Shown: in pieces, positions 15,577 through 25,536 of the stretch
Layout: each line of letters opens with the position of its first letter
Numbering within the stretch: position 1 is the first letter of the stretch
DNA from: an uncultured Rhodospirillaceae bacterium
GTDB taxonomy: Bacteria > Pseudomonadota > Alphaproteobacteria > Rhodospirillales > Casp-alpha2
Assembly (NCBI GenBank): GCA_913030825.1
Contig: CAJWCU010000011.1
Coordinates: 1-64,000 of the forward strand
Direction: 5' to 3'
Length of the DNA stretch: 64,000 nucleotides
Made by a program: the position numbers and the translations under genes
The notes under the pieces: model-generated
Seen by the model: only the letters and a program-made list of their open reading frames with translations
Database searches by the model: none
What the model was told of the DNA's origin: nothing

Positions 15577-16832
15577 ACGCCCCCTTTGATTTCGACCACT
15601 TCTCCGCCTTCGTCCTTGCGCCTGCCATAGACGGCTGCGACGCGCTCTGTCGCCGCGCGAAGCGGATCATCGTAGAGATGTGTATAGCGAGCCGTTGTTG
15701 CGGGCTGCGTATGCCCGAGCAGCGCACCGATGATCGGCAGGGACATACCGCCGCTTGCCAGGATCGAAGCGTAGGTATGGCGCAGATCGTGGATGCGGAC
15801 GCCCTTGATCTTCGCCAGCGCGCAGACATCGGCCCAGGCTCGTTTGAGATCGCCTAGATGCCCTTCGCCCGTCCTAGATGGGAAGACGTAGCCGGTAGGG
15901 TGTTCGCCGTCCTCGCGGATCGCGACGAGCAGTTCCTTCGCGGCCGGGGCGAGCGGGACGCGATGTTCTTTCTTCTGTTTGGTATGGGCGCTCGGTTTGA
16001 TCCAGACGCCCGCGTCGAGATCAAATTGCTCCCATCGTGCCGACAGGACTTCATTGCGGCGCGATCCGGTCAGCATCAGCAGGCGAATTGCGTTTGCGCT
16101 CTTGCGCGCCTCGGTCTTCCGCGTGGCATTGGCTTCGTAAGCGGCGAGTGCCTGCGACAGTTCCTCGATCTGCTTCGGCGACAGGAAGACCTCGCGACGC
16201 TCTTCGGGAAAGCGCTCGACACCTTTGGCCGGGTTCGTTTCGCGCCATTCCCATTTGATCGCGAGGTTGAACATCGTCTTGACCAGGGCGAGGACGCGGT
16301 TCGCCTGATAAGGCGTTTTCCGTAGATCACGATGAAGGTCTTCCACGTCTCGGAACTTTACATCGGCGACCTTGAGCCGCCCGATCTTCGGTTTGACTAC
16401 GTTGTCGATGATCCGTTGATCTTCATCCTTGGTCCGCTTCTTGGGGGCGTGGCGCTCCATGTAGTCTTCGCACAACTGCGACATCGTCGGCGCGTTGGCG
16501 TTTTCATCACGCTTGCGCGATGGGTCTTCGCCATCCGCGACCTGCTCCCGGTGCTGGCGGGCTTTCTGTCGAGCCTTGTCGAGCGACAAGTCGATCCCGG
16601 CAATCCGCATCTTCGTCGTCTTGGCGGCGCGGCCGTGCCCGAGCCGGTACTTGAAGATGTAGGCTTTCGCTCCGTTCCGAGTGACACGTAGCCCGAAGCC
16701 GGTCACTTCGGTATCCCACAGGACTTTGTCTTTCGTCGACGGCGTGACGCCTTCGATTTCGTCGATGACGACGCCTTTAACCAAAGGCTTCGTCAACTTG
16801 ATCCGGGTTGGGTATTTGGCCGCTGATGCCAT
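15573..16832 (-). CDS. int: Tyrosine integrase
   Basis: A 419-residue site-specific recombinase. ATG 16832 is chosen because AGGAG lies seven bases upstream; the open frame reaches 16910 through the TGGGAC repeats. The N-terminus shows the arm-binding domain of the P4/DUF4102-like class (WDTEVTGFGLRVTRNGAKAY, DLSLDKARQKARQHR), a core-binding helix region, then the catalytic domain with Arg in LTGSRRNEVL, HDLRHTYAS, the GHTQPATTARY box and nucleophile Tyr near residue 383. It integrates the element at the tRNA-Lys 3' end. The gene reads inward from the right end. Confidence 0.95.
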   Translation of the reverse strand: MASAAKYPTRIKLTKPLVKGVVIDEIEGVTPSTKDKVLWDTEVTGFGLRVTRNGAKAYIFKYRLGHGRAAKTTKMRIAGIDLSLDKARQKARQHREQVADGEDPSRKRDENANAPTMSQLCEDYMERHAPKKRTKDEDQRIIDNVVKPKIGRLKVADVKFRDVEDLHRDLRKTPYQANRVLALVKTMFNLAIKWEWRETNPAKGVERFPEERREVFLSPKQIEELSQALAAYEANATRKTEARKSANAIRLLMLTGSRRNEVLSARWEQFDLDAGVWIKPSAHTKQKKEHRVPLAPAAKELLVAIREDGEHPTGYVFPSRTGEGHLGDLKRAWADVCALAKIKGVRIHDLRHTYASILASGGMSLPIIGALLGHTQPATTARYTHLYDDPLRAATERVAAVYGRRKDEGGEVVEIKGGV

Positions 16833-16845
16833 GCTTAAATCTCCT

Positions 16846-16863
16846 GTGGGACCACGATGGGAC
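16846..16863 (+). repeat. Right arm-type TGGGAC repeat
   Basis: GTGGGACCACGATGGGAC, one mismatch from 123-140 at the other end. It lies between the integrase ribosome-binding site and attR, so it may both bind integrase and control its expression. Confidence 0.55.
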
Positions 16864-16971
16864 CACCCAATGAAATTTGTAGCACGCTCCAGAAAGCCCA
16901 TGAAAGACATAAATCATTGTTAAACAACGTATTATGTTTCACTCGATTTCAGCGGATTTCGCATTCACAAA

Positions 16972-17018
16972 ACTTTTAATCAGTAGGTCACAGGTTCGAC
17001 CCCTGTAGCGCGTACCAA
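16972..17018 (+). repeat. attR core, 47-bp direct repeat
   Basis: Perfect copy of 9-55. It lacks a tRNA 5' half upstream, so it is the displaced original 3' end and not a second tRNA gene. Confidence 0.92.
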
Positions 17019-17023
17019 TTCGA

Positions 17024-17058
17024 AGCCCCCGGAGACGAATAGTTTCCGGGGGCTTTTT
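17024..17058 (+). terminator. Original host terminator of tRNA-Lys
   Basis: A 12-bp stem (17024-17035 with 17043-17054, one G-U pair) followed by TTTTT. It directly follows attR, where the tRNA terminator would have been before integration. Confidence 0.85.
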
Positions 17059-17145
17059 CGTTCGTCTGGGGCGAAGACACCCGCCTTCGCCGCCGCTGCC
17101 TCCTGACCGTTGAAAGGCGTCTATTCGGCCGGGAGCGATTGACCG

Positions 17146-17883
17146 CTAGAACGTCATGGAGAACAGGGCAGGGGCCCAGGACTTCGAGCCCATCGATACC
17201 GAATGCCCGCCGATGTTGGCGCTGCCGAATTGGACCCCGGCCTCGATTCGCGCGGTGATCGACCCTTCGGGTTTACCGGCGGCACCACCCACGGTGACGT
17301 CCATGCACAGGCTGGCATCGACGCCAGGATAGGTGACCGCGGCGACCTTGGCGCCGCCAATTTCGCACGAAAACCCTTGGCCGCTGAAGGTACGGGTCAA
17401 CAGGTTCAGGCAAATCTCGGCCTTTTTGCCGATCGCGACCTTACAGGTCACGGGAATGGCGCCGGATTTGCCGAACAAGGACACATTGGCCGTCGTTTGC
17501 ACGGCGACTTCGCTGTCGGAGATGCCGTCAAAGGCCGCGTATACGCCACCGTCCACGGCGATGCTGAATGTCCCAAGGTTGACCGTCGCGCATTGATGAA
17601 CGTCGGGCGTGCCCGGGGTCGCCGGCGTGCAGGGCCCGGCGACGGTGTGCTTGCACGTCTTCTTGGGATGGCTGAACGATGGGCAGGGGTAATGGGTCGT
17701 GTAGGAGGGGCTGCATTTCTTGGGTGTGCCGGGCGTGCCGGGGATGGTGACGCATTGATGCGCCTCGAAGGCGCTGGTGACCGTGTTGCTCCAGGAAACC
17801 AATTCTCCGGCCATCGCGGGCATGGTGGAAAAGAGACAGGCCAAAAAAGCAAAAGAAATGCTTGTTGTGTGTCGTCCGTTCAT
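17146..17883 (-). CDS. Secreted Cys/Pro-rich protein, unknown
   Basis: About 245 residues from ATG 17883, where a signal peptide begins (ISFAFLACLFSTMPAMAG); the frame is open to 18030. After the signal comes a low-complexity segment rich in Pro, Thr and Cys, including GTPGTPKKC and CTPATPGTPDVHQC, then a beta-rich domain with three more cysteines that ends near the C-terminus with SWAPALFSMTF. It may be a surface or periplasmic protein. No family is recognised. It is the first host gene to the right of the element. Confidence 0.55.
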   Translation of the reverse strand: MNGRHTTSISFAFLACLFSTMPAMAGELVSWSNTVTSAFEAHQCVTIPGTPGTPKKCSPSYTTHYPCPSFSHPKKTCKHTVAGPCTPATPGTPDVHQCATVNLGTFSIAVDGGVYAAFDGISDSEVAVQTTANVSLFGKSGAIPVTCKVAIGKKAEICLNLLTRTFSGQGFSCEIGGAKVAAVTYPGVDASLCMDVTVGGAAGKPEGSITARIEAGVQFGSANIGGHSVSMGSKSWAPALFSMTF

Positions 17884-18134
17884 GCGGCTGTCCCTGTTCG
17901 ATTTGAAATGTCGGGTACCAGATGCGCACAGTATCGACACCAAGTCGAAGTCATTGTTCGAGAACCGGCAAGAATGTCGGGTGCGGGGCGATTGCTGTCG
18001 TGGGATGACGCCATGGACCGCAGGGGGCATGGCGAGGTCGCCCCGCGCGATTTACGGGGGGACGGAAGGCTCGGACGTGGGCGGCGCAGTGGGATTGGGC
18101 GCGGCGCTTGCGTGCCGGCCACAGTGTGCGGGAG

Positions 18135-18398
18135 CTATTCCCCGGCGTGCAGATCGGTGCGGAACCGGGGCTCGACCGTGTCGCCCGTTTTCTCGGCGGC
18201 TTCGGCTTTCCGTGCCTTCTCCTTGGCCTGGCGTTCGCGGATGACGGCCTTGATTTCACGCCAGACGCTGAGGGCGTAATTGTCGCGGGCGTTCTGGGCG
18301 ATCATCGCACCTTCGATGGCGGCGTCCAGGGCGCCGTTCAGCCCGTGTTCCTGGATCAGATAGTCGGCAATGTCGCGGGGATCGTCGTGGTCGGCCAA
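18135..18398 (-). CDS. DUF6961-like small protein
   Basis: An 87-residue protein. Its first 50 residues (DPRDIADYLIQEHGLNGALD, then ALSVWREIKAVI) fit the same pattern as the proteins at 1672-1872 and 26761-26952: a helix with Y/L-I and G, an alanine-rich helix, then W-x-x-I. A lysine/glutamate-rich extension (QAKEKARKAEAAEK) is added here. Function unknown. The resemblance is by eye and looser than between the other two. Confidence 0.45.
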   Translation of the reverse strand: MADHDDPRDIADYLIQEHGLNGALDAAIEGAMIAQNARDNYALSVWREIKAVIRERQAKEKARKAEAAEKTGDTVEPRFRTDLHAGE

Positions 18399-18494
18399 GT
18401 CTTCGGTCTTTCCTGTTGCAGGTTGCGCGTCGGTCTCTGCAGATGTGCGGGAAAATGGTGACGGCTTTATGGCGCTGAACGACCGATGACTGCC

Positions 18495-18707
18495 TCAATT
18501 GTCCCGGCCGGCCCGGCGTTGGCGAGTCCGGCGCCAAGCGGCCCAAAGTGCCGCCGCGGCAAGCGATAGGGCCAGGGCCGTGAGGGTCAGCGGAAAGGCG
18601 AAAGGAATGGCCAGCAACAGCGCCACGCCCGCCGCCAACACGGCCAGCGTCGCGGCGACGACGATCACGCCGACAAAATGCTGTTTCAGGTTTTCCATCG
18701 CCGTCAT
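18495..18707 (-). CDS. Small two-TM membrane protein
   Basis: A 70-residue protein with two hydrophobic helices (GVIVVAATLAVLAAGVALLL and a second rich in Leu/Ala up to ALWAAW) and a positive tail (RRTRQRRAGRD), so both ends are probably cytoplasmic. No family is recognised. It stands alone between the DUF6961-like gene and the dehydrogenase gene, both on the same strand. Confidence 0.5.
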   Translation of the reverse strand: MTAMENLKQHFVGVIVVAATLAVLAAGVALLLAIPFAFPLTLTALALSLAAAALWAAWRRTRQRRAGRDN

Positions 18708-18743
18708 GGTGCCACGGCGCCGGCTATACCGTGAAGCCCGTGG

Positions 18744-19718
18744 TCAGCCGCCCTGCCGCAGGCCGGCCAGGTTGAAGATCATCTCGTCCTTCAGAGCACC
18801 GTCGAAGGTGTCCAGGATGTTCTGCGCGGTCATCCGGGCCGCGGCCTCCAGCGACAGGGCCGAGGCCGCGCCGTTATGGGGGGCCAACACCGTGCGCGGA
18901 TGGCGGACCAGCGGATGGTCACCGGCGGGGGGTTCGTCCGAGAACACGTCGACCCCGGCCCCCGCGACCTTGCCGCTGTCCAGCGCCGCCGCCAGGGCGG
19001 CTTCGTCGACCACGCCGCCGCGCGCGTTGTTGATCAGGATCACGCCGTCCTTCATGGCCGCCAGTTCGTCCGGCCCGATCAGGTGATGGGTCGTCGCGTC
19101 CAGGGGCACGTGCAGGGAGACGAAATCGGCGTCCGTCAGTTCGGGGCGGAAATCTTCGACCGCGCGTACGCCCTGTTGCGCCGTGAGGTCGCGGTCGAGG
19201 GCGATATCGGCGACCACCACGTCCATGCCGAAGGCCTTGCAGAGCGGCGCCAGCAGGCGGCCGATCCGCCCGTAGCCGACGATCAGCACCTTCGAGCGAT
19301 ACAGGTCCTTGGCGCTGAATTCATTGCGCCGGTCCCAACGGCCGTCGCGAACGGCCTGGGTCTGCGCCGTCATGTCGCGGGCGAGGGACAGCATCATGGT
19401 CATGGTGTGCTCGGCGACGCAGCGCGCATTGGCGCCGGCGGCGATGCAGACGGGAATCTGCCGCGACGTCATGTACTCGACCGCGATGTTGTCGCAGCCG
19501 ACGCCGTGGCGCGAGACGACTTCAAGGTCGTCTGACAAGGCCAACAAGTCTTCGGTCAGGATGGCCGTGCGCACGGCGATGCCGTGAACACCGGGAATCA
19601 GCCGGGCGAGGGTTTCGGGCGAGGAGTCTTCGGCGACGATGACGTCGATATCGTCGCGGGCTTCCAGGGTCGCGTGGCCGATGGGGTGAATCCGATCGGT
19701 CATGAGGACGCGTTTCAT
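18744..19718 (-). CDS. D-2-hydroxyacid dehydrogenase
   Basis: A 324-residue NAD(P)-dependent oxidoreductase of the phosphoglycerate dehydrogenase-like family. The Rossmann motif VGYGRIGRLL is near residue 150, followed by catalytic Arg in NNARGGVVDE, Glu in VFSDEPP and His in LAPHNGA. It would interconvert a 2-hydroxy acid and a 2-keto acid in the cytoplasm. It is followed upstream by two PhyH-family genes on the same strand and opposed by the dehydratase locus, which suggests a shared catabolic path for a sugar acid or hydroxylated compound; the substrate is not evident. Confidence 0.85.
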   Translation of the reverse strand: MKRVLMTDRIHPIGHATLEARDDIDVIVAEDSSPETLARLIPGVHGIAVRTAILTEDLLALSDDLEVVSRHGVGCDNIAVEYMTSRQIPVCIAAGANARCVAEHTMTMMLSLARDMTAQTQAVRDGRWDRRNEFSAKDLYRSKVLIVGYGRIGRLLAPLCKAFGMDVVVADIALDRDLTAQQGVRAVEDFRPELTDADFVSLHVPLDATTHHLIGPDELAAMKDGVILINNARGGVVDEAALAAALDSGKVAGAGVDVFSDEPPAGDHPLVRHPRTVLAPHNGAASALSLEAAARMTAQNILDTFDGALKDEMIFNLAGLRQGG

Positions 19719-19783
19719 GAGGCTGTGGTCTTTCAGATGGTCTGGTGGGCGGGGATGGGTGAGGGGCGGGGCGCCGGCCGGCC

Positions 19784-20680
19784 CTATTCGGCGGCCGGTG
19801 GCTTTTCGAAGTAGGTGTTACGGAGCAGCGTCTGGCTTTCGTAGATCGAACCGCTTTTCAGCGGTTCCGGATAAGGCAGGCAGACGGGGACGTTTTCCAT
19901 GCGCGGCCGGTTGGTCGCCTCGCCGGCAATGAAGGTCGACGACCATCCGTCCCAATTCTTGGCTTTCTTGAAGCCGCGGATGTCCCAGGCGTCGCCGGCC
20001 GCGATGTGATAGAGACAAAGCCGCCGGTCCGTGCCCGACCGGTTTAGGTCCGATCCATGCACCGTGCGGACGTGATGGAAACTGCACGATCCGGCGGTGC
20101 CGGTGATCAGTTCGGCGGTTTTGATCCCGGGGCAATCGTCCGGGTCCATGGCGCCGACGAAACGACCGTCCTGTTCATGGGAATAGACTTCGCCCTTGTG
20201 ACTGCCGGGGACCATCATCATGGCCCCGTTGTCGGGCGTCATGTCGTCCAGCATCACGCCGACGGCAAGAACGTCGTCGTTGGTATGCGGATAGAACAGC
20301 CAGTCCTGATGCCATTCCACGGGCGAGCCGTACTCGGCGGATTTCATATTGATCTTCGATTGGTGAACGCGGAACGACGGGCCGACCAGGGCCTTCAGGA
20401 CCTCGATCATCTCGGGCTTGCGGATCATCTTGTTGTAGACCGGATGATAGATGAACGGCTCCTTGATGCGCCTGACGCGGGGGCGGTCCAGCGTATGGGA
20501 GGGCTCCAGATCGAAGATCTCCGTGTTCTCGGTCGCCTTCTTGCCTTCCTCGATCATTTCGTCGAGGGCGGCGCGCATCTCTTCGACCTCTTCCATGGTG
20601 AACAGGTCCGGGACGACGATATAGCCTTTTGCGTCGTACTCCTGGGCCAGATCGTCGCAGGTCAGATTGTCTTTCGGCAT
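19784..20680 (-). CDS. Phytanoyl-CoA dioxygenase-family protein (copy 1)
   Basis: A 298-residue Fe(II)/2-oxoglutarate-dependent oxygenase. The metal-binding H-x-D is in EWHQDWLFYPHTNDD, the distal His is probably in VRTVHGSDLN, and an Arg for 2-oxoglutarate follows in GTDRRLCLYH. PhyH-type enzymes hydroxylate diverse small molecules. It is a clear tandem paralogue of the next gene (20806-21699): both share long runs such as EYGSPVEWHQDW, FYPHTNDDVLAVGVMLDDMT and RFVGAMDPDDCP. Both are likely co-transcribed with the dehydrogenase. Confidence 0.85.
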   Translation of the reverse strand: MPKDNLTCDDLAQEYDAKGYIVVPDLFTMEEVEEMRAALDEMIEEGKKATENTEIFDLEPSHTLDRPRVRRIKEPFIYHPVYNKMIRKPEMIEVLKALVGPSFRVHQSKINMKSAEYGSPVEWHQDWLFYPHTNDDVLAVGVMLDDMTPDNGAMMMVPGSHKGEVYSHEQDGRFVGAMDPDDCPGIKTAELITGTAGSCSFHHVRTVHGSDLNRSGTDRRLCLYHIAAGDAWDIRGFKKAKNWDGWSSTFIAGEATNRPRMENVPVCLPYPEPLKSGSIYESQTLLRNTYFEKPPAAE

Positions 20681-20805
20681 CGTGTTGTCCTCCCAAAGCC
20701 CGGCGACCGTGCCGCCGGTATGACGTCTTCCTCCCTTAGTCGTCGAACCGGATGGTCTGGAGGGGCGGGTTCATGCGCCCCGCGGCGATGCTCGCCGCGT
20801 TCGTC

Positions 20806-21699
20806 TTATTCGGCGGCCTGGGTGCCGAAGTACTTCTTGCGGGCGACCGATTGGCTTTCGTAGATCGATCCGCCCTTCAACGGCTCCGGATAGGGCAGCC
20901 GCACAGGGGCCTCGACGAAGCGGGGCTGGTTGGTCGGCTCGCCCTGGATGAAGGTCTCGGCGTAACCGTCCCAGGTGCCCGCCTTGTGGAAACCGCGCAG
21001 GTCCCAGGCGTCGCCGGCGGCGACTTGGTAGAGCAGCAGGCGGCGGTCGCGGCCGGATGTGTTCTGGCCCGACCCATGGACGGCGCGCACGTGGTGGAAG
21101 CTGCAGGCGCCTGCACGGCCCAGGATCATCTCCGCCTTATCCAGGTCCGGGCAATCGTCCGGATCCATGGCGCCGACGAAACGTCCGTCCTGATGATGAT
21201 CGTAGGTCGGCCCCTTGTGCGAGCCGGGCACGCAGAGCATCGGGCCGTTATCTTCCGTCATGTCGTCGAGCATGACGCCGACGGCCAGTACGTCGTCGTT
21301 GGTATGGGGATAGAACGCCCAATCCTGATGCCATTCCACGGGCGAGCCGTATTCGGCGGACTTCAGGTTGATTTTCGAGCCGTGCATTCGGCATGCCGGC
21401 CCCAAAAGAGCCGTCAGCACGGAGAGCAGGCGCGGATGGCGGGCCATGCGGTTGAACACGTCGTCGTACAAGAACGGCTCCTTGATACGCCGCACACGGG
21501 GTGCGTCGGGCCGGTGGCTCGGCTCCAGGTCGATGACGTTGGTGTGATCGGAAAGGCCGCGCGCGCCTTCGATCAATGTGTCGAGCGCGGTTTTCATTTC
21601 CTGAACGTCCTCGGCCGAGAACAGGTCCTCGACGACGACGTATCCCTTATCGCGATAGGTTTGAACCTGATCGGCGGAGATGACGGTTTCCCCGGTCAT
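20806..21699 (-). CDS. Phytanoyl-CoA dioxygenase-family protein (copy 2)
   Basis: A 297-residue paralogue of the preceding gene product, with the same metal triad candidates (EWHQDWAFYPHTNDD; VRAVHGSGQNTSG) and the same GRDRRLLLYQ region. Differences include the cosubstrate-side segment and the C-terminus. Two side-by-side copies with this level of conservation suggest duplication followed by substrate splitting. The gene is divergent from the IlvD/Edd dehydratase gene across a 212-bp space with a GntR-like palindrome. Confidence 0.85.
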   Translation of the reverse strand: MTGETVISADQVQTYRDKGYVVVEDLFSAEDVQEMKTALDTLIEGARGLSDHTNVIDLEPSHRPDAPRVRRIKEPFLYDDVFNRMARHPRLLSVLTALLGPACRMHGSKINLKSAEYGSPVEWHQDWAFYPHTNDDVLAVGVMLDDMTEDNGPMLCVPGSHKGPTYDHHQDGRFVGAMDPDDCPDLDKAEMILGRAGACSFHHVRAVHGSGQNTSGRDRRLLLYQVAAGDAWDLRGFHKAGTWDGYAETFIQGEPTNQPRFVEAPVRLPYPEPLKGGSIYESQSVARKKYFGTQAAE

Positions 21700-21793
21700 T
21701 GATGTTTCCTCATGTTGGGGCCGGCCGCTTCTCGTCGGCTCGACGCTCCCTCAATCCTTATTACTACAGATTGCCGGTCTTGTGGATCGCCTT

Positions 21794-21803
21794 TTGTATA
21801 CAA
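21794..21803. promoter_or_regulatory. GntR-like palindromic operator TTGTATACAA
   Basis: Perfect 10-bp palindrome in the divergent promoter region between a PhyH gene and the dehydratase gene. TTGTATACAA resembles operators of FCD-type GntR repressors that control sugar-acid and organic-acid catabolism. No GntR gene is in the window, so the regulator is inferred. Confidence 0.5.
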
Positions 21804-21911
21804 TCTCCGCGATGTTTCCGCGGGTTCGGGGATGGGAAATTTCCCTGACGAACCGACGCTGGCCCGTGCTACCGTTTTGCAAAACACAAGCCGTCGAACA
21901 AGGAAACATCC

Positions 21912-23648
<1,737 letters not shown>

Positions 23649-23660
23649 GGAGGCTGGCTC

Positions 23661-24383
23661 ATGGCCAAACGGTTGACCAAGAAGACCCGCGACAAACTCG
23701 CCAAGGTTTCGACGGCGACGATCTGCACGGCCCTGTTCAAGGTCGGGCTGAAGAACCAGTTCATTCAGGACGTCCACCCGGTGGCGCCCAAAGGCAGGAA
23801 CATGGTCGGGCAGGCCTATACCATGCGCTACATCCCGGCGCGTGAGGACCTGAACCCGATCTCCGTGTTCCAGGACCCGAAGCATCCGCAACGCGTGGGA
23901 GTCGAGGAATGCCCGCCGGGCCACGTCATGGCGATCGACAGCCGCAAGGATCCGCGTGCGGCCTCGGCGGGGTCGATCCTGGTCACCCGCCTGATGGTGC
24001 GGGGCTGTGCCGGTGTGGTGACCGACGGCGGTTTCCGCGACGCGCCGGAGATCGGCGGGCTCGACATGCCCGCCTATCACAACCGGCCCTCGGCGCCGAC
24101 CAACCTGACCCATCATCAGGCGATCGAGCTGAACGGACCCATCGGCTGCGGCGACGTCGCGGTATTTCCGGGCGACGTGATCGTCGGTGACGACGAAGGG
24201 GTCTGCGTCATCCCGCTCCACCTGGCCGACGCCATCGCCGACGAGGCGACGGAAATGACGGCGTTCGAGGATTGGGTCACCGAAGAGGTCAAAAAAGGCC
24301 GCCCGGTGATCGGCACCTACCCGGCGACGACGGCCAAGGCGAAATCAGACTTCGCCGCCTGGCGGAAGAAGTCCGGACGCTGA
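23661..24383 (+). CDS. RraA-like protein (possible aldolase)
   Basis: A 240-residue protein of the RraA/HMG-CHA aldolase family. The conserved region CAGVVTDGGFRDAPEI contains the G-x-x-R-D motif that binds metal and substrate, and GCGDVAVFPGDVIVGDDEGV is typical of the C-terminal half. Members include RNase E inhibitors and 4-carboxy-4-hydroxy-2-oxoadipate aldolases; association with a sugar-acid dehydratase argues for a lyase acting on the keto-deoxy product. It is probably in one operon with the dehydratase. Confidence 0.8.
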   Translation: MAKRLTKKTRDKLAKVSTATICTALFKVGLKNQFIQDVHPVAPKGRNMVGQAYTMRYIPAREDLNPISVFQDPKHPQRVGVEECPPGHVMAIDSRKDPRAASAGSILVTRLMVRGCAGVVTDGGFRDAPEIGGLDMPAYHNRPSAPTNLTHHQAIELNGPIGCGDVAVFPGDVIVGDDEGVCVIPLHLADAIADEATEMTAFEDWVTEEVKKGRPVIGTYPATTAKAKSDFAAWRKKSGR

Positions 24384-24500
24384 ACGCCGAGGAGCAGGGG
24401 TGATGAGTGGGTGGACATGGCCTTATTCCCGCCCCGTTTTGTGGTAATCTTCGCTCCTGTCGCCCGTCCTTTGGGCGATAGGCCGGGAAGGAGAGACCCC

Positions 24501-24779
24501 ATGCGCACAGTCGCCACCGCCACCGCCACCGCCACCGCCTTCGCCATTGCCGTGTCGGTCGGCGCCTGCGCCACCGTCGAGGCGACGGGTGATGAGATCG
24601 TCATCGAGCACGCGGCCAATCAGTTCCTGGCGGCGAAATTGAAGGCGGAAGAGTATTGCAGCGAACAGGGCCGCGTCGCGCAGCACGTCATGACCGGCCC
24701 GCGCAAATCGTCGTTCCTCGCCCTTCAGGCCAGTGAAAGCGTCTTTCGCTGCGTGCCTGAAAAAGCCGCTGCGAAATAA
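24501..24779 (+). CDS. Small lipoprotein
   Basis: About 92 residues from ATG 24501, chosen because it directly precedes an export signal; the open frame starts at 24411. The signal contains a run of Ala-Thr encoded by a GCCACC repeat, then VSVGACAT, a lipobox with the lipid-bearing cysteine. The mature part is short, with two further cysteines (EEYCSEQG; VFRCVPEK). Function unknown; it is likely an envelope lipoprotein. Confidence 0.6.
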   Translation: MRTVATATATATAFAIAVSVGACATVEATGDEIVIEHAANQFLAAKLKAEEYCSEQGRVAQHVMTGPRKSSFLALQASESVFRCVPEKAAAK

Positions 24780-24821
24780 CTGGATGTTCGACCCGGCGCT
24801 TTTCTAATTCATGGCCTTCGC

Positions 24822-25517
24822 ATGAAACGTCCATCGGTCTTGATCCTGGTCCTGGTCGGCCTCGCCCTGGGCGGTCTGGTCCTGTTCCTGGCGATGCGGT
24901 TTCCCGATGCCTTGAATAGCCGGGGCGAGCAGATCCAACTGACCCATGCGCTGTTGATCTTGGGCGTCGTGGGCGCCGCCTTCGTCCTGCACGGCCGTTT
25001 TCAGATGCGTCAGGCCGCGCGGCATGCGGCGATCTGGATTGGCCTGGGGGCAATGATCGTCTTGGGTTATTCGTTCCGCGACGACGTCGCCTCCCTGGGG
25101 GCGCGCCTGGGGGGTGAACTGATGCCTTTCCGCGCCCAGGAAGGGCCGGGCGGCTCCGTGGTGATCCGTGCCGGCGACCACGGCCATTTCGTGGCCGAAC
25201 TCCAGGTTAATGGCCAACCCATCCGCTTTTTGATCGACACGGGTGCAAGTGACGTGGTGCTTAGTCCGCAGGATGCGGAACGGCTGGGATTCGATGTGCA
25301 GTCACTGGATTTCAATCGGGTGTACCGCACAGCCAACGGCACGGTGACCGGCGCGCCCGTGCGTCTGGACGAGGTCCGGCTGGGCACCATCGTGTTGCGT
25401 GACGTGCGGGCCTCGGTCAACGGGGCGGCGATGAATCGCTCGCTGTTGGGGATGAGCTTCCTTGGCCGCCTCGGCGGTTATCAGGTGACCGGCGATCGAA
25501 TGACGCTGACCCCCTGA
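24822..25517 (+). CDS. Membrane-anchored retropepsin-like aspartic protease
   Basis: A 231-residue protein of the clan AA family known as TIGR02281-type. Three hydrophobic segments near the N-terminus (about residues 6-26, 41-58 and 67-83) are followed by one aspartic protease domain with FLIDTGASDVVLSP (catalytic Asp in DTG) and, near the end, LLGMSFLGRLGGYQ. Such single-domain proteases act as dimers and are found widely in alphaproteobacteria; substrates are unknown. The protease domain probably faces the periplasm. Confidence 0.8.
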   Translation: MKRPSVLILVLVGLALGGLVLFLAMRFPDALNSRGEQIQLTHALLILGVVGAAFVLHGRFQMRQAARHAAIWIGLGAMIVLGYSFRDDVASLGARLGGELMPFRAQEGPGGSVVIRAGDHGHFVAELQVNGQPIRFLIDTGASDVVLSPQDAERLGFDVQSLDFNRVYRTANGTVTGAPVRLDEVRLGTIVLRDVRASVNGAAMNRSLLGMSFLGRLGGYQVTGDRMTLTP

Positions 25518-25536
25518 TTCGCTTTGGGGCCGTTGC

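Larger units (their letters stand above)
9..17018. mobile_element. Integrated phage-like element in tRNA-Lys
   Basis: About 17 kb bounded by perfect 47-bp direct repeats of the tRNA-Lys 3' end. A tyrosine integrase sits just inside the right repeat, reading inward. The minus-strand block 4093-16832 carries integrase, HTH excisionase-like, zinc ribbon, primase/helicase, small unknown genes and three internal-virion-like proteins, mostly with overlapping stops and starts. The left 4 kb is plus-strand cargo of lower GC. Capsid, portal, large terminase, tail and lysis genes were not found. It may be a deleted podovirus-like prophage or a satellite or integrative element that kept ejection proteins. 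Confidence 0.9.

Noticed and set aside
16972-17018. Second tRNA-Lys gene
   Set aside because: Only the 3' part is present; upstream is integrase leader DNA, so it is attR.
24501-24560. GCCACC microsatellite as a phase-variable site
   Set aside because: The hexamer repeats are in frame with Ala-Thr in a signal peptide and a copy change would not shift the frame.
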